Notes: a model not told the origin generated them from the letters alone. A DNA stretch of 64,000 nucleotides from Gayadomonas joobiniege G7 (GCF_000300815.1 NZ_AMRX01000006.1:372001-436000), one strand, 5' to 3'; shown: positions 38,728 through 49,589, counted from the stretch's first letter. Translations and numbers: made by a program.

Positions 38728-38848
38728 AATCAATCCTTTTATTGGTTAAAATTAAATCAAGCAGTTTTGATAGTAGCGCGTTTTTTTAAAACTTGTATGA
38801 ATTTTAATCATAGAGTAAGGTTAAGTTAACCATTATCGGGAGACTAAC

Positions 38849-40099
38849 ATGCAGATCCTAGTTATCGGCGCGGGCGTTATCGGTGTGACTTCTGCTTGGT
38901 ATCTCAACCAGTCGGGGCACCAAGTCACTGTTATCGACTCCCATCAAGCGCCAGCTATGCAAACCAGTTTCGCCAATGCTGCCATGTTATCAGCGACTAT
39001 GGCAGCCCCTTGGTCTGCACCAGGCATCCCAATAAAAGCGCTACACTGGTTACTACAGACTAACGGGCCTTTTAAGATCACTTCACAAGCAATGCGAAGC
39101 AGGTACTTTAGTTGGTTATTGCAATTTTTAAATCACTGCCGCCAGAGCAAATACCTCCTAAATAAACAAAAACTGGTTAAACTTGGGCTTTTGAGTTTAA
39201 GCGAGTTACAAGCGCTTAAAACACAGCTCAATATAGATTACAGCGACCGTCACCTTGGCACTTTACAGCTATACAGTAGTCGTTATAAAGCGCAAGCAAT
39301 GGAAAAAGACATCGACCTACTGCATTCGCTCGGCGTTTCGGCCAATATCCTATCGGCCGGCCAATGCCAACAAATAGAACCCGGTTTAAGCCGTTGCACC
39401 CGTAGCTTTGGGGCTGGTTTACATTACCCTCAAGATGCAACGGGCAATTGCCGATTGTTTACGCAAAGCCTAGCGCAACATGCTCAACAAGCGGGTGTTA
39501 AGTTTATTTTTAATCAGTCTGTTAACAAAATCATAGAACACAATCATTGTTTTAAAGCTGTGCAAACAGAGCAAGGCGAAATCTCTGCAGATCTCTGTGT
39601 GATCGCCGCTGGCTGTCACACTGTTAACCTGTTAAAACCGCTGTATATTAATTTGCCTATCTGTCCTATCCGGGGGTATTCAATCACTTTGCCATTAACC
39701 GTGCCGGACGCTTCAAATAACCCACAATCAACGATATTGCATGAAGATACCAAAATTGCCATCACACGCATTGGCAACCAAGTGAGAGTGGGGGGTATGG
39801 CTGAGTTAGCTGGGTATTCACAAGAAATAAACCAAAAAAGGTTCCAGTTATTAGAGCAAACATTTAAACAGCTTTTTCCATTCACAAAAGTGGGTTCTGC
39901 CCACGATCATTGGTTTGGTTTTAGGCCAATGACGCCTGATGCCATTCCCCGCATTAGCAATACCAAAATAAAAAATTTATATCTTAATAGTGGCCATGGT
40001 TCTTTAGGTTGGACACTCGCAGCAGGCTCAGCACGTTTGTTGGCCGATTTAATTAACCAGCAGCCAAATCGCTTAAATTATCAGGATTATGCGCTTTAA
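38849..40099 (+). CDS. FAD-dependent D-amino-acid dehydrogenase-like oxidoreductase
   Basis: A 416-residue DAO-family flavoprotein similar to DadA, which deaminates D-amino acids and feeds electrons to the respiratory chain. It begins with the Rossmann motif VIGAGVIGVTSAWYLNQSGH and has the DadA-type TSFANAAMLSATMAAPWSAPG segment, and ends with the FAD-binding YLNSGHGSLGWTLAAGSARLLADL. GGGAG lies upstream of the ATG. No alanine racemase or lrp gene accompanies it, so the substrate (D-Ala or another amino acid) is open. Confidence 0.88.
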   Translation: MQILVIGAGVIGVTSAWYLNQSGHQVTVIDSHQAPAMQTSFANAAMLSATMAAPWSAPGIPIKALHWLLQTNGPFKITSQAMRSRYFSWLLQFLNHCRQSKYLLNKQKLVKLGLLSLSELQALKTQLNIDYSDRHLGTLQLYSSRYKAQAMEKDIDLLHSLGVSANILSAGQCQQIEPGLSRCTRSFGAGLHYPQDATGNCRLFTQSLAQHAQQAGVKFIFNQSVNKIIEHNHCFKAVQTEQGEISADLCVIAAGCHTVNLLKPLYINLPICPIRGYSITLPLTVPDASNNPQSTILHEDTKIAITRIGNQVRVGGMAELAGYSQEINQKRFQLLEQTFKQLFPFTKVGSAHDHWFGFRPMTPDAIPRISNTKIKNLYLNSGHGSLGWTLAAGSARLLADLINQQPNRLNYQDYAL

Positions 40100-40163
40100 C
40101 TCACTTATTGCACTTTATTAAAAGAATAGATATGCTTAATTTTTTGTGATTTTATTGGGCTTT

Positions 40164-40883
40164 ATGAGCACTCGTTGGATCTCTGTTGCGATTTATCTAT
40201 TTGCTGTGTGGCCGGCCTTAGCACACAGTCAAACGCCGCTTAATGTCGCGGTTGCCAGTAATTTTATTCATACTAGCCAATTATTAAAAAATGAGTTTTT
40301 AAAACACACGTCAACTCAGATCCAGTTTACTTACGCCTCATCAGCAAAACTTTATGCGCAAATATTACATGGTGCGCCCTATCAAATCTTTTTATCGGCT
40401 GATACAGATAAAGTTGTAAAACTGATTAAACAAAATAAAACGCTCAACACAAATTACCATATTTATGCAACTGGGCGACTTGCATTATGGCAACCACAAA
40501 AAAGGACCGGACAGTGTCAGGTCCTTATAATGGCCAACCCTAAATTGGCACCTTATGGTTTAGCTGCTGAGCAAACCATAAAAAAAGGTCAGTTTAAATT
40601 GCCAGACTGCCGACAAACCATTTATGCACAAAATATTTCTCAAAGCTGGCATTATGCTGCTAGTGGGCATGCTGATGCCGCTTTTGTTGCTTTATCTCAG
40701 CTCGTTAGCAAAAAGGTGCCAGCTCCAGAATACCAACTAGTCCCCGCTGACAATCACCAAGCAATTGCGCAAGCCATGGTATTATTGCCTGCAGCAGAAA
40801 AACATCTCTACGCAAAAGATTTTTATCAGTTTTTACAGTCAGATAAAGCTAAAGCCATTATCCAACAAGCTGGATACCAATAA
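40164..40883 (+). CDS. modA: Molybdate ABC transporter substrate-binding protein
   Basis: Periplasmic binder of molybdate (and tungstate). The protein has a signal peptide (SVAIYLFAVWPALAHS, cut before QTPLNVAVASNF) and the ModA motifs FTYASSAKLYAQI, GAPYQIFLSADTDK and a C-terminal FLQSDKAKAIIQQAGY. ATG 40164 gives 239 residues with a normal signal; an in-frame GTG at 40146 is an alternative. It starts modABC, with modB 2 nt after its stop. No ModE operator is evident upstream. Confidence 0.93.
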   Translation: MSTRWISVAIYLFAVWPALAHSQTPLNVAVASNFIHTSQLLKNEFLKHTSTQIQFTYASSAKLYAQILHGAPYQIFLSADTDKVVKLIKQNKTLNTNYHIYATGRLALWQPQKRTGQCQVLIMANPKLAPYGLAAEQTIKKGQFKLPDCRQTIYAQNISQSWHYAASGHADAAFVALSQLVSKKVPAPEYQLVPADNHQAIAQAMVLLPAAEKHLYAKDFYQFLQSDKAKAIIQQAGYQ

Positions 40884-40885
40884 AC

Positions 40886-41566
40886 ATGGTCGAATTTTCA
40901 AATGCTGACTGGCAAGCCATTTGGCTTACTTTTAAGCTCGCGGCAGCAGTCACGTTCATTCTTTTAATTATTTGCACACCATTAGCGTATTGGTTAAATA
41001 AAACAAAAAGCATATTTAAAGGACCATTAATCGCCTTGTTTGCATTGCCATTGGTTTTGCCGCCATCCGTATTGGGATTTTATTTTTTATTGGCGTTTGC
41101 ACCCAATACCTGGTTCTCACAAGCTGCATTAGCGCTTGGCTTTGGCCAACTTGCTTTTAGTTTTACCGGCTTATTAATAGCGTCACTCATTTATTCGTTA
41201 CCTTTTGTATTACAGCCAATTTATAACGCTATGCAGTCACTGCATACCGGCAGCTTAGATGCCGCAGCAACTTTGGGCGCAGGGCCGCTTGACCGTTTTT
41301 TTACCTTAGTGATCCCTATGATTAAACCGGGTTTATTCACCGGTGCCGTATTGGGTTTTGCCCATACCTTAGGCGAGTTTGGTGTTGTATTAATGATCGG
41401 CGGCAATATTCCCGGCGAAACTCAGCTTATTTCCGTGCAGATTTACGAATATGTTGAATCGCTTGAATACGGCAAAGCACATTTTTTGAGTGGTTTTATG
41501 TTAATTGTTTCTTTTATTATTTTATGGCTGGTATATAAGCTGCAACCAAGTCGGGTGCATGAATGA
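40886..41566 (+). CDS. modB: Molybdate ABC transporter permease
   Basis: Inner-membrane channel subunit of the molybdate importer. 226 residues with five to six transmembrane segments. The ABC-contact EAA motif is AATLGAGPLDRFFTLVIPMI followed by KPGLFTGAVLGFAHTLGEFG, the family's most conserved block. Its last codons overlap modC in an ATGA arrangement. Confidence 0.95.
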   Translation: MVEFSNADWQAIWLTFKLAAAVTFILLIICTPLAYWLNKTKSIFKGPLIALFALPLVLPPSVLGFYFLLAFAPNTWFSQAALALGFGQLAFSFTGLLIASLIYSLPFVLQPIYNAMQSLHTGSLDAAATLGAGPLDRFFTLVIPMIKPGLFTGAVLGFAHTLGEFGVVLMIGGNIPGETQLISVQIYEYVESLEYGKAHFLSGFMLIVSFIILWLVYKLQPSRVHE

Positions 41567-42678
41567 GCCAAAATAAGCAGTCAGATACAACAGAGTCTCT
41601 AAGCGTTTCGGTTTCGCATGCGCTAAATAAAAACTTTAAACTATCGTTTGATGTTGTTTTACCGTTAACCGGCATTACCGCGATAAGTGGCCCGTCTGGT
41701 AGTGGTAAAACCAGTTTATTACGTTTAATTGCCGGTTTATTGCCATTGGCAAACAATCACTCAAACGCTAAAGTTATCTACCGAGGACAAACCTGGCAGG
41801 ACGCTTCTACTCACCTTGCATGCCATAAACGAAAAATTGGATACGTATTTCAGCAAGCTAATTTGTTTACTCATTTAACGGTTAAACAAAACCTTATTTA
41901 TGCCCAAAAACGTGCCGTTAATCCACCGCTTATCGGTTTATTGCAGGTATGTGAGCTGTTAAATATAACCCAGTTATTAAAACAAAAAGCCAATAGGTTA
42001 TCGGGCGGAGAAGCACAGCGGGTGGCATTAGCCAGAATGTTATTAAACAGCCCAGAGCTGATTTTAATGGACGAGCCTTTAGCTGCGCTAGATGATGAGC
42101 ATAAACAGGTCATCTTAGGGTATTTAAAACAGATATATCAAAAATTTAAAATACCTATCTATTATGTTACTCATTCGGTTTCCGAAATAAGCCAAATCGC
42201 CGATTATGTGGTGCAATTAAAACAAGGTAAAGTAATCAATCACGGCCCAGCTCATGTTGAGCTTAACCCAATATTATGGCGACAAAAACAAAAAGTCAGT
42301 GTTTTACAGGCAAGTCTTCAAGAATCGCTCGACAAATGGCATTTGTACAAATTAAATCTTTATGGGCAAACCATTTATGTTAATAACAGTGTTAAATTAG
42401 AACAAAATTTAACCATACGAATAAGAATACCCGCGCGTGACGTGAGTTTGCTATTAACAAACGCCACAGATTCAAGTATCTTAAACCAGGTTAAAGCCTT
42501 GATAACATTTATCAAACCATGCAATAAATACGGTCAGACGCTGGTTGGATTAAATTTACAAAACAACGATAAACAAACACATATGGTTGCCGAAATAACC
42601 GCTTTGTCAGTGGAACGACTAAAATTAATGCCAGGAATGCAAGTATGGGCACAGGTTAAAAGTGTCTCGGTTGAATAA
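41563..42678 (+). CDS. modC: Molybdate ABC transporter ATPase
   Basis: Energises ModB. The 371-residue protein has Walker A GPSGSGKTSLLRL, the Q-loop YVFQQANLF, signature LSGGEAQRVALAR, Walker B LILMDEPLAALDDE and the switch His in YYVTHSVSE. The C-terminal third carries a TOBE/Mop-like regulatory domain (RIPARDVSLLLTNATDSSIL to the end), which in ModC binds oxyanion. Start overlaps the modB stop as ATGA. Together with modA/modB, molybdenum-cofactor enzymes are implied elsewhere in the genome. Confidence 0.95.
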   Translation: MSQNKQSDTTESLSVSVSHALNKNFKLSFDVVLPLTGITAISGPSGSGKTSLLRLIAGLLPLANNHSNAKVIYRGQTWQDASTHLACHKRKIGYVFQQANLFTHLTVKQNLIYAQKRAVNPPLIGLLQVCELLNITQLLKQKANRLSGGEAQRVALARMLLNSPELILMDEPLAALDDEHKQVILGYLKQIYQKFKIPIYYVTHSVSEISQIADYVVQLKQGKVINHGPAHVELNPILWRQKQKVSVLQASLQESLDKWHLYKLNLYGQTIYVNNSVKLEQNLTIRIRIPARDVSLLLTNATDSSILNQVKALITFIKPCNKYGQTLVGLNLQNNDKQTHMVAEITALSVERLKLMPGMQVWAQVKSVSVE

Positions 42679-42722
42679 TTAAAATAATAATTAAACAGTT
42701 TAATTCCTTTTTGGAGCTGGTT

Positions 42723-44990
42723 TTGCCTGGAAAACTAAAAAAATTACAATACAGGGCGAATAGTATATTTGTATTGACTTCAATTTTGGCTATCGTTTTG
42801 GCCTCTGTTGTTTATTTTAACGCCGAAAATATCCGTGATAACTCACAATCGCTGATAAACAATGAGTTGCCGGCTTTAAGCCGTAGCAGTCAAATTTCTT
42901 TATTAATGATAGAGCAAGAACGTTTATTATATGAATATTACGCCAGCCAACAAATGCAGCTTTATAGTGCCCAATATAAAAGCATAGTTGCTCAGTTAGA
43001 AGAAACCTTATTGTCGTTATCGCCGCAAGCAGACAACAAACATATTGTATTAAAATTAGAACAAGGTATCAGCCGTATTATCCAGCTTGGTGCAAGTTTT
43101 AATACAATTATGAACAAACAGCCGGTCGACTGGGATGCCGCGCGCGATCAGCTTGCATTATTAAGCGAACACAGACGCAGTTTAAATCCAGTTCTTGCGT
43201 TATATAATCAACATGTAAATCAGCAGGTTGATGTTAAATATCAAAATACGCAAGGGTCTTTATCAGCAACATTCATCATGGTTGTGGCCTGTAGTTTATT
43301 AATCTTATTGGTGGTTGTATTAGCCGGTAAGTATTTGCGTAATTATATTATGATGGCGTATAACAACGAGCGATTAGCATTGTTTCCAGCCCGAAATCCT
43401 AATCCTGTGCTAAGCATCGACAGTCGCGGAAAAGTAACGTATTACAACCCAGCTGCTAACCAGATGGTGCGCTTTTTTGGGTTAAAATCACCACTTGAGC
43501 TTATTAACAAAGATTATCAGAAGCAGTTAAAATTAGCGGCCGAACAGGGTGTCAGCCCAGTATATGAAAATAAAGTTGGGGTTCATTTTTTAAGTTATCA
43601 AATTAATTGGTTAGCTGATATATCCGCGTATGATGTGCACATTAGCGACATTACAGCGCAAAAAAAAGCAAAATGTGAACTTGAGTACCAAGCCCATCAT
43701 CACTCTTTGTCTGGTTTATATAACAGCATTAAATTTGAGCAAGATTTAGATCATCTAATCGAAACACATAAACACTTTTGGTTGATGTTAATCGAGTTGC
43801 CAGAATATGGTGAGATAATGGCAAACTATGGGCTCACCGGAGCATCCGACAGCGTTAGGAGCTTTGCAAAAGAGCTTTCTGGGGTATTTAACAATGTTCG
43901 GGACGAACTTAATATAGAATCAAACATCTACCATGTTGCCGATGCCAGTTTTGCGATTTTATTTAAAACAGAGCAAAAACAAGCCGACATTTTAGCGGTT
44001 GTCTCGCATAAAATTACCTCAAGGTTTGATAAAACCATTTCGACTCAGGTTGGCGAAATTACTGTGCCGCTCAAAATTGGCATTTCTGAATATCCTAATT
44101 GTAGTCAAAATTCAGAGCAGTTAATGCTGCAAGCCAAAATTGCGCTGGACTCAGCCGGTAGTTGTCATCCTGCGATTCGTTATTTTTCAAACGACCTTGG
44201 CGAAAAACACGCGCGTCAGTTAGACCTGATCCAACGCATGCAAAAAGCCATTCAGGAAGAAGCATTTGAGCTGTATTTTCAACCGCAAATGGATCTGCAG
44301 AGCCGAAAAATAGTAGGGGCAGAAGCTTTAATCCGTTGGTTCGACAAAGGTGAATTTATCTCACCGGGTGAGTTTATTCCACTGGCTGAACATCAAGGTT
44401 TAATTTTAGAGCTCGGCGATTGGATTTTAAAACGCGCTTGCCAACTGGCCGCCGGTTGGAAAAAAATGATGCCAGCAAACAGCCGCATCGCTGTAAATAT
44501 ATCGCCACGGCAATTTATTCAACCTGGTTTTGTGCAAAAGGTTAAAAAAGTACTAGATCAGACGGGGTTACCACCACAAATGTTAGAGCTGGAAGTGACC
44601 GAAGGCATAGTGATGGAAAATCATGCTGCTGGTATTGATGTTTTGCACCAGTTAAAACGTTTAGGTATTTGTTTAGCCATTGATGATTTTGGGACAGGTT
44701 ATTCATCTTTATCTTATTTAAAAAACTTTCCGGTGGATAAAATAAAAATTGATCAATCGTTTATCCGCAATTTGCATTCCAACAGCGAAGATCAGGCAAT
44801 TGTGTTAACTTTGTGTCAGCTTGGCCAAAACTTAAATTTAAAAGTGATCGCCGAAGGTGTAGAAGAACAAGAGCATTTAAATATTTTGGCCGGATATGAA
44901 TGTGACGAAATCCAAGGTTACTGGTATAGTCGTCCTTTGCCAGTAAACAACTTCGAAGCCTTTTTACACGAACATGCCCAAGGCCAATAA
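42723..44990 (+). CDS. PAS-GGDEF(degenerate)-EAL c-di-GMP phosphodiesterase
   Basis: A 755-residue membrane signalling protein likely to hydrolyse c-di-GMP. TM1 about 15-33, a helical periplasmic sensor to about 175, TM2 about 180-202, a PAS-like domain about 225-320, a GGDEF domain whose signature is degenerate (VADASFAIL in place of GGDEF) and an intact EAL domain from about 500: EALIRW, VNISPRQF, DDFGTGYSSLSYLKNFPVDKIKID and EGVEEQEHL. TTG at 42723 has GGAG 6 nt before it. It overlaps scpB by 17 nt, an odd partner. Confidence 0.9.
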   Translation: MPGKLKKLQYRANSIFVLTSILAIVLASVVYFNAENIRDNSQSLINNELPALSRSSQISLLMIEQERLLYEYYASQQMQLYSAQYKSIVAQLEETLLSLSPQADNKHIVLKLEQGISRIIQLGASFNTIMNKQPVDWDAARDQLALLSEHRRSLNPVLALYNQHVNQQVDVKYQNTQGSLSATFIMVVACSLLILLVVVLAGKYLRNYIMMAYNNERLALFPARNPNPVLSIDSRGKVTYYNPAANQMVRFFGLKSPLELINKDYQKQLKLAAEQGVSPVYENKVGVHFLSYQINWLADISAYDVHISDITAQKKAKCELEYQAHHHSLSGLYNSIKFEQDLDHLIETHKHFWLMLIELPEYGEIMANYGLTGASDSVRSFAKELSGVFNNVRDELNIESNIYHVADASFAILFKTEQKQADILAVVSHKITSRFDKTISTQVGEITVPLKIGISEYPNCSQNSEQLMLQAKIALDSAGSCHPAIRYFSNDLGEKHARQLDLIQRMQKAIQEEAFELYFQPQMDLQSRKIVGAEALIRWFDKGEFISPGEFIPLAEHQGLILELGDWILKRACQLAAGWKKMMPANSRIAVNISPRQFIQPGFVQKVKKVLDQTGLPPQMLELEVTEGIVMENHAAGIDVLHQLKRLGICLAIDDFGTGYSSLSYLKNFPVDKIKIDQSFIRNLHSNSEDQAIVLTLCQLGQNLNLKVIAEGVEEQEHLNILAGYECDEIQGYWYSRPLPVNNFEAFLHEHAQGQ

Positions 44991-45537
44991 CCAACAATTA
45001 ATGCAAATTATCGAAGCTGCGATATTTGCCTATGGTAAACCGCTAAGCATTGCGTATTTAAAAGATACAGTTCTTAGCGATTTTAACCTTAGCAACCGTA
45101 AAATAAAAAATTTATTAAACGAGTTAGAGCTGTTGTACGAAAACCGTGGCATAGAGCTGGTGCATTCTGCTTCTGGTTATCGGTTTCAAACTAAATCAAC
45201 ATTTAGTCCCTGGATAAGCCGATTATGGCAAGAAAAAGCACCCAAATATTCACGTGCTATGTTAGAAACACTGGCACTCATCGCTTATCGACAGCCGATT
45301 ACTCGCGGCGAGATAGAGGAGGTCAGGGGGGTTGTTGTGAGCAGTCAAATCATGCGGACTTTGCAAGAACGCGGCTGGGTCAAAGTGGTTGGTCACAAAG
45401 AAGTGGCTGGACGACCCGCTTTATTTGCAACCACCCCCTCGTTTTTAGATTATTTTGGGTTACAATGTTTGTCAGATTTACCTGATGTTCAGGACAACTT
45501 AAACCACCATTCAGATTCGGGAGAATCAGATGTCTGA
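44974..45537 (+). CDS. scpB: Segregation and condensation protein B
   Basis: Winged-helix kleisin-binding subunit of the SMC-ScpAB chromosome condensation complex. The 187 residues show [38 protein letters not shown] and [15 protein letters not shown], the ScpB hallmarks. ATG 44974 lies inside the end of the EAL gene; a second in-frame ATG at 45001 would give a shorter protein and neither has a strong Shine-Dalgarno. scpA, usually immediately upstream, is not there: the EAL gene and modABC occupy its place. rluB follows with an 8-nt overlap, the usual scpB-rluB order. Confidence 0.92.
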   Translation: MPKANNQQLMQIIEAAIFAYGKPLSIAYLKDTVLSDFNLSNRKIKNLLNELELLYENRGIELVHSASGYRFQTKSTFSPWISRLWQEKAPKYSRAMLETLALIAYRQPITRGEIEEVRGVVVSSQIMRTLQERGWVKVVGHKEVAGRPALFATTPSFLDYFGLQCLSDLPDVQDNLNHHSDSGESDV

Positions 45538-46387
45538 AAAAATTCAAAAAGTACTCGCACGGGCCGGTAAAGGTTCTCGTCGAGAAATGGAACGAGCGAT
45601 AGAAGAAGGTCGTGTCAGTATAAACGGAAAAGTCGCCGGAATAGGTGAGCGAGTAGAAGAAGGCCAGGAACTTCGCCTAGACGGCCATATCGTTAATACC
45701 AAAAGCGCGTGGGAAACACCCTGCCGAGTGATTATTTATAACAAACCACTTGGCGAAGTCTGCACCCGGAGTGATCCTGAAAATCGTAAAACCGTGTTTG
45801 ATCGTTTACCTATTTTAAAACAGGGCCGCTGGATTGCCGTTGGCCGATTAGATATAAATACAACAGGTTTATTAATTTTTACCACAGATGGTGAACTTGC
45901 AAACCGGTTAATGCATCCATCTAATCAAGTTGAGCGTGAATACGCCGTTCGTGTTTTTGGTGAAGTCAGCGAAGAAACCGTTCATAAACTTAGATCGGGT
46001 GTCCAGTTAGAAGATGGCCCAGCCAAATTTAATAAAATTAACTTTCAAGGCGGCGAAGGCATTAACCGTTGGTTCCATGTAACCATTAGTGAAGGGCGTA
46101 ACCGAGAAGTTCGCCGTATTTGGGAATCACAAGAAGTACAGGTGAGCCGTTTATCCCGTATACGTTATGGCGATATCAGTTTACCAAGAACCTTGCCGAT
46201 GGGCGGTTGGGCTGAACTTGAAGTTAAAGAAGTTAACTACTTGCGCAAAATGGTCGATATGCGTCCTATCGAGATGAAAAAAGAAGTCAGCCGTAATAAC
46301 AAGGTTAAAAACCTAAAAGCTAATCGCATTCGTAAAGCGATCCGTAAAACTGAACTGCGGCAACGTCAAAAACCGACTCGTAAATAA
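45530..46387 (+). CDS. rluB: 23S rRNA pseudouridine(2605) synthase
   Basis: RsuA/RluB-family pseudouridine synthase acting on 23S rRNA U2605. 285 residues: N-terminal S4 RNA-binding domain ([20 protein letters not shown]), a catalytic domain with Asp108 in [24 protein letters not shown] and the [13 protein letters not shown] motif that separates this branch, then a Lys/Arg-rich tail ([17 protein letters not shown]). Follows scpB with overlap. Confidence 0.94.
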   Translation: MSEKIQKVLARAGKGSRREMERAIEEGRVSINGKVAGIGERVEEGQELRLDGHIVNTKSAWETPCRVIIYNKPLGEVCTRSDPENRKTVFDRLPILKQGRWIAVGRLDINTTGLLIFTTDGELANRLMHPSNQVEREYAVRVFGEVSEETVHKLRSGVQLEDGPAKFNKINFQGGEGINRWFHVTISEGRNREVRRIWESQEVQVSRLSRIRYGDISLPRTLPMGGWAELEVKEVNYLRKMVDMRPIEMKKEVSRNNKVKNLKANRIRKAIRKTELRQRQKPTRK

Positions 46388-46388
46388 A

Positions 46389-47213
46389 ATGGCTAAAAAA
46401 AAGTGGACCAGCGAGCATATCAGCTGGTCAACTGCGCCTTGGCAGTTGGATATTTTTGCACATTTACATCAGGTTTATGGGTTTAATTTTAAACATTTTC
46501 CATCCCCGACTGAAATAACAGCCAGTATCAAAACGGGTTCCAGCCGTTTTGAGCAATTAGGTTATGAGTTTATCGAGCAAAACGATGAAACGCTGACTGG
46601 TGCGAGTGGTTACGAAGACTTTATTTATCGGGTTAAACAGATCCCAACCCGAAACTCAAGCTGGCACGATTTTTTTAATGCTTGTATATGGGGCTTGTTT
46701 CCAAACAGTAAACAAGCTTTAAACCATCAGCATATTGAACAAATACAGCGGCATGGCAGCAGTCAGCGCAGCCGCAAAAGAGATATACTCACCCAGTTTG
46801 ACGAATGTGGCATTGTTTTGGCGTATCAAAACGAACAAGACAAAATCGACCTGCGCAATCATCAGTGGATTGACGTATTTTGGCATCGTCGTAACCATTG
46901 GCAACAGCAGATCAAACCTTTTATTTTTGGCCATGCGATTTACGAAATGTCGTTAGAAGCGTTTATCGGGTTGACTGCAAAAGCCCTATTTATAAAAGTT
47001 GACGATAGGTTTTTTAATAAAACACTTAAAGATCAATATTCAGAGCTAGATAATCAGGTGACAGATTTGATGCAAAAGGCGGATATATTCGCCGATAAAA
47101 CTAACCTGTCACCTTTACCTGTATTGGGGATCCCAGGTTGGAGCTGTGATAACCTGAGTTTAAGTTATTATAAAAATACCGATTATTTTAGGCCTAGACG
47201 TGACAAGCGCTAA
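46389..47213 (+). CDS. DUF3025 family protein
   Basis: A 274-residue cytosolic protein of the DUF3025 family, recognised by YRVKQIPTRNSSWHDFFNA, IWGLFPNSKQALNHQH and FGHAIYEMSLEAFIGLTAKAL. Function unknown. It begins 1 nt after rluB, as commonly seen in gammaproteobacteria, so cotranscription is probable. Its stop overlaps the convergent DUF2897 gene by 4 nt. Confidence 0.82.
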   Translation: MAKKKWTSEHISWSTAPWQLDIFAHLHQVYGFNFKHFPSPTEITASIKTGSSRFEQLGYEFIEQNDETLTGASGYEDFIYRVKQIPTRNSSWHDFFNACIWGLFPNSKQALNHQHIEQIQRHGSSQRSRKRDILTQFDECGIVLAYQNEQDKIDLRNHQWIDVFWHRRNHWQQQIKPFIFGHAIYEMSLEAFIGLTAKALFIKVDDRFFNKTLKDQYSELDNQVTDLMQKADIFADKTNLSPLPVLGIPGWSCDNLSLSYYKNTDYFRPRRDKR

Positions 47214-47389
47214 TTCTTGTTAGTGTTTTTATCTTTTTTAGGCCAATCGTCGTCTTCCTGATCATAACCTTGAGTGTTTTTAAAGTTTTTGGGTAATTTA
47301 AATTTACCTTTGCTTTGCAGCATAAAAATTGGCCCAGCAATAAACAAAATAGCAACCACAATTAATAATATCACCATCCAGTTAGACAT
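47210..47389 (-). CDS. DUF2897 small membrane protein
   Basis: A 59-residue single-span membrane protein: N-terminal MSNWMVILLIVVVAILF-like hydrophobic helix (residues 3-23, reading MVILLIVVAILFIAGPIFML), then a short charged tail with FKLPKNFKNTQGYD and QEDDDWPKKDKN. This is the layout of DUF2897. GGAG precedes the ATG by 7 nt. It starts 8 nt inside the end of the M15 peptidase gene and ends overlapping DUF3025, so it is packed on both sides. Function unknown. Confidence 0.75.
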   Translation of the reverse strand: MSNWMVILLIVVAILFIAGPIFMLQSKGKFKLPKNFKNTQGYDQEDDDWPKKDKNTNKN

Positions 47390-48065
47390 AATATTGCTCC
47401 ACTAAGTTTTTATACAAGGTATCTGCATCTTGCAGCAAGCGATCACAAAGTGCAAACTTTTGCTGCGCCAAATGTGTTTTAAAACAATTTAGCGTTAATA
47501 CTTGTTGGGCTTTTCGAGCGACGGGCAAATAACTAAGATGCCAAGGCTCAACGGCAATGCCGTTTTTTTTGTGCTCAAGGTATGGAAAAGCAAATCCCAA
47601 GTCTTCAGCATTTTTTAGCAGCCAATTAAACATAGCCGCACTTGGTCCTTGCCCTGAGTATTCGCTGCTTATCAGCTGAGGGCGGTTGTTTGCATCAAAC
47701 CCATTGGCATCATAAATATCTATATCACTGCCCCAATGGTGGCGACTTGCTCCAGGGATTGCCGTAAAGGTGCATATTGCATTAATGAGTTTATCGGCAG
47801 ACAGTTGGCTAATGTCGATAGGCTGGCTATTTACATCCAACACAGCCCGCTGACCATTGGCTTTTTCGCACCAAATGCTTAATTGGCGGTCAAAACTCCG
47901 GTATGCGCTAGCTAAGCGCAAATCAAAACCTGCCGCTTTTGCAGATTTTTGCAATGCGAATACAGCCTTGGCTGCATCCTTATGTACGCTATGATTCGGA
48001 TAGAGCTGAGTTAAATGCGAATCGCACAAACCCAGCACTTGCAAAGCGGTAAATGGCATTGTCAT
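47382..48065 (-). CDS. M15-family D,D-carboxypeptidase-like protein
   Basis: A 227-residue VanY/M15B zinc peptidase-type protein. SRHHWGSDIDIYDANG (Ser107 to Asp116) carries the ligands His109 and Asp116, and EPWHLSYL the third ligand. ASAYRSFDRQLSIW is the substrate-binding segment. No signal peptide is obvious, so a cytoplasmic role in cell-wall peptide recycling (L,D- or D,D-carboxypeptidase) is possible. Start follows the dapE stop with no spacing, suggesting coupling with DAP metabolism. Confidence 0.87.
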   Translation of the reverse strand: MTMPFTALQVLGLCDSHLTQLYPNHSVHKDAAKAVFALQKSAKAAGFDLRLASAYRSFDRQLSIWCEKANGQRAVLDVNSQPIDISQLSADKLINAICTFTAIPGASRHHWGSDIDIYDANGFDANNRPQLISSEYSGQGPSAAMFNWLLKNAEDLGFAFPYLEHKKNGIAVEPWHLSYLPVARKAQQVLTLNCFKTHLAQQKFALCDRLLQDADTLYKNLVEQYYV

Positions 48066-49202
<1,137 letters not shown>

Positions 49203-49208
49203 CTATCC

Positions 49209-49556
49209 TTAATCTTTAAATAGTGCAGTAAACTGAGCATCGTTAAATCCAACAGAAACCTGATCGTTATGTTCAACAACCGGTCTTTTAATCAGAGTGG
49301 GGTGCGCGACCAATAATTTAGCCACATTTTGCTCGTTCACCGCGTCTTTTGTTTGCTGGTCGAGTTGGCGCCAAGTTAATCCTCTTTTATTTAATAACTT
49401 TTGCCAATCTAACTGTGCCAACCAGCTTTCGACTTTGTTTTGCTCTAGGCCTTGTTTTTTAAAATCATGAAAATCATAACTAATGTTTTCATTAGTCAGC
49501 CACTTTTTAGCCTTTTTTACCGTATCACAATTAGGGATACCATAGAGCTTTGTCAT
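49209..49556 (-). CDS. ArsC-family reductase, YffB-like
   Basis: A 115-residue Spx/ArsC-fold protein; YffB-type members are glutathione-dependent thiol reductases of unclear substrate. The redox Cys10 lies in YGIPNCDTVKKAKKWL, followed by YDFHDFKKQGL and the LIKRPVVEHNDQVSVGF C-terminal strand. ATG 49556 (with GAGGA upstream) is chosen over an earlier start that adds a non-homologous leader. Paired with dapE 12 nt downstream, as in E. coli. Confidence 0.9.
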   Translation of the reverse strand: MTKLYGIPNCDTVKKAKKWLTNENISYDFHDFKKQGLEQNKVESWLAQLDWQKLLNKRGLTWRQLDQQTKDAVNEQNVAKLLVAHPTLIKRPVVEHNDQVSVGFNDAQFTALFKD

Positions 49557-49589
49557 CAGTCGTCCTCGTGCAAATAAATAAAAAACCAT

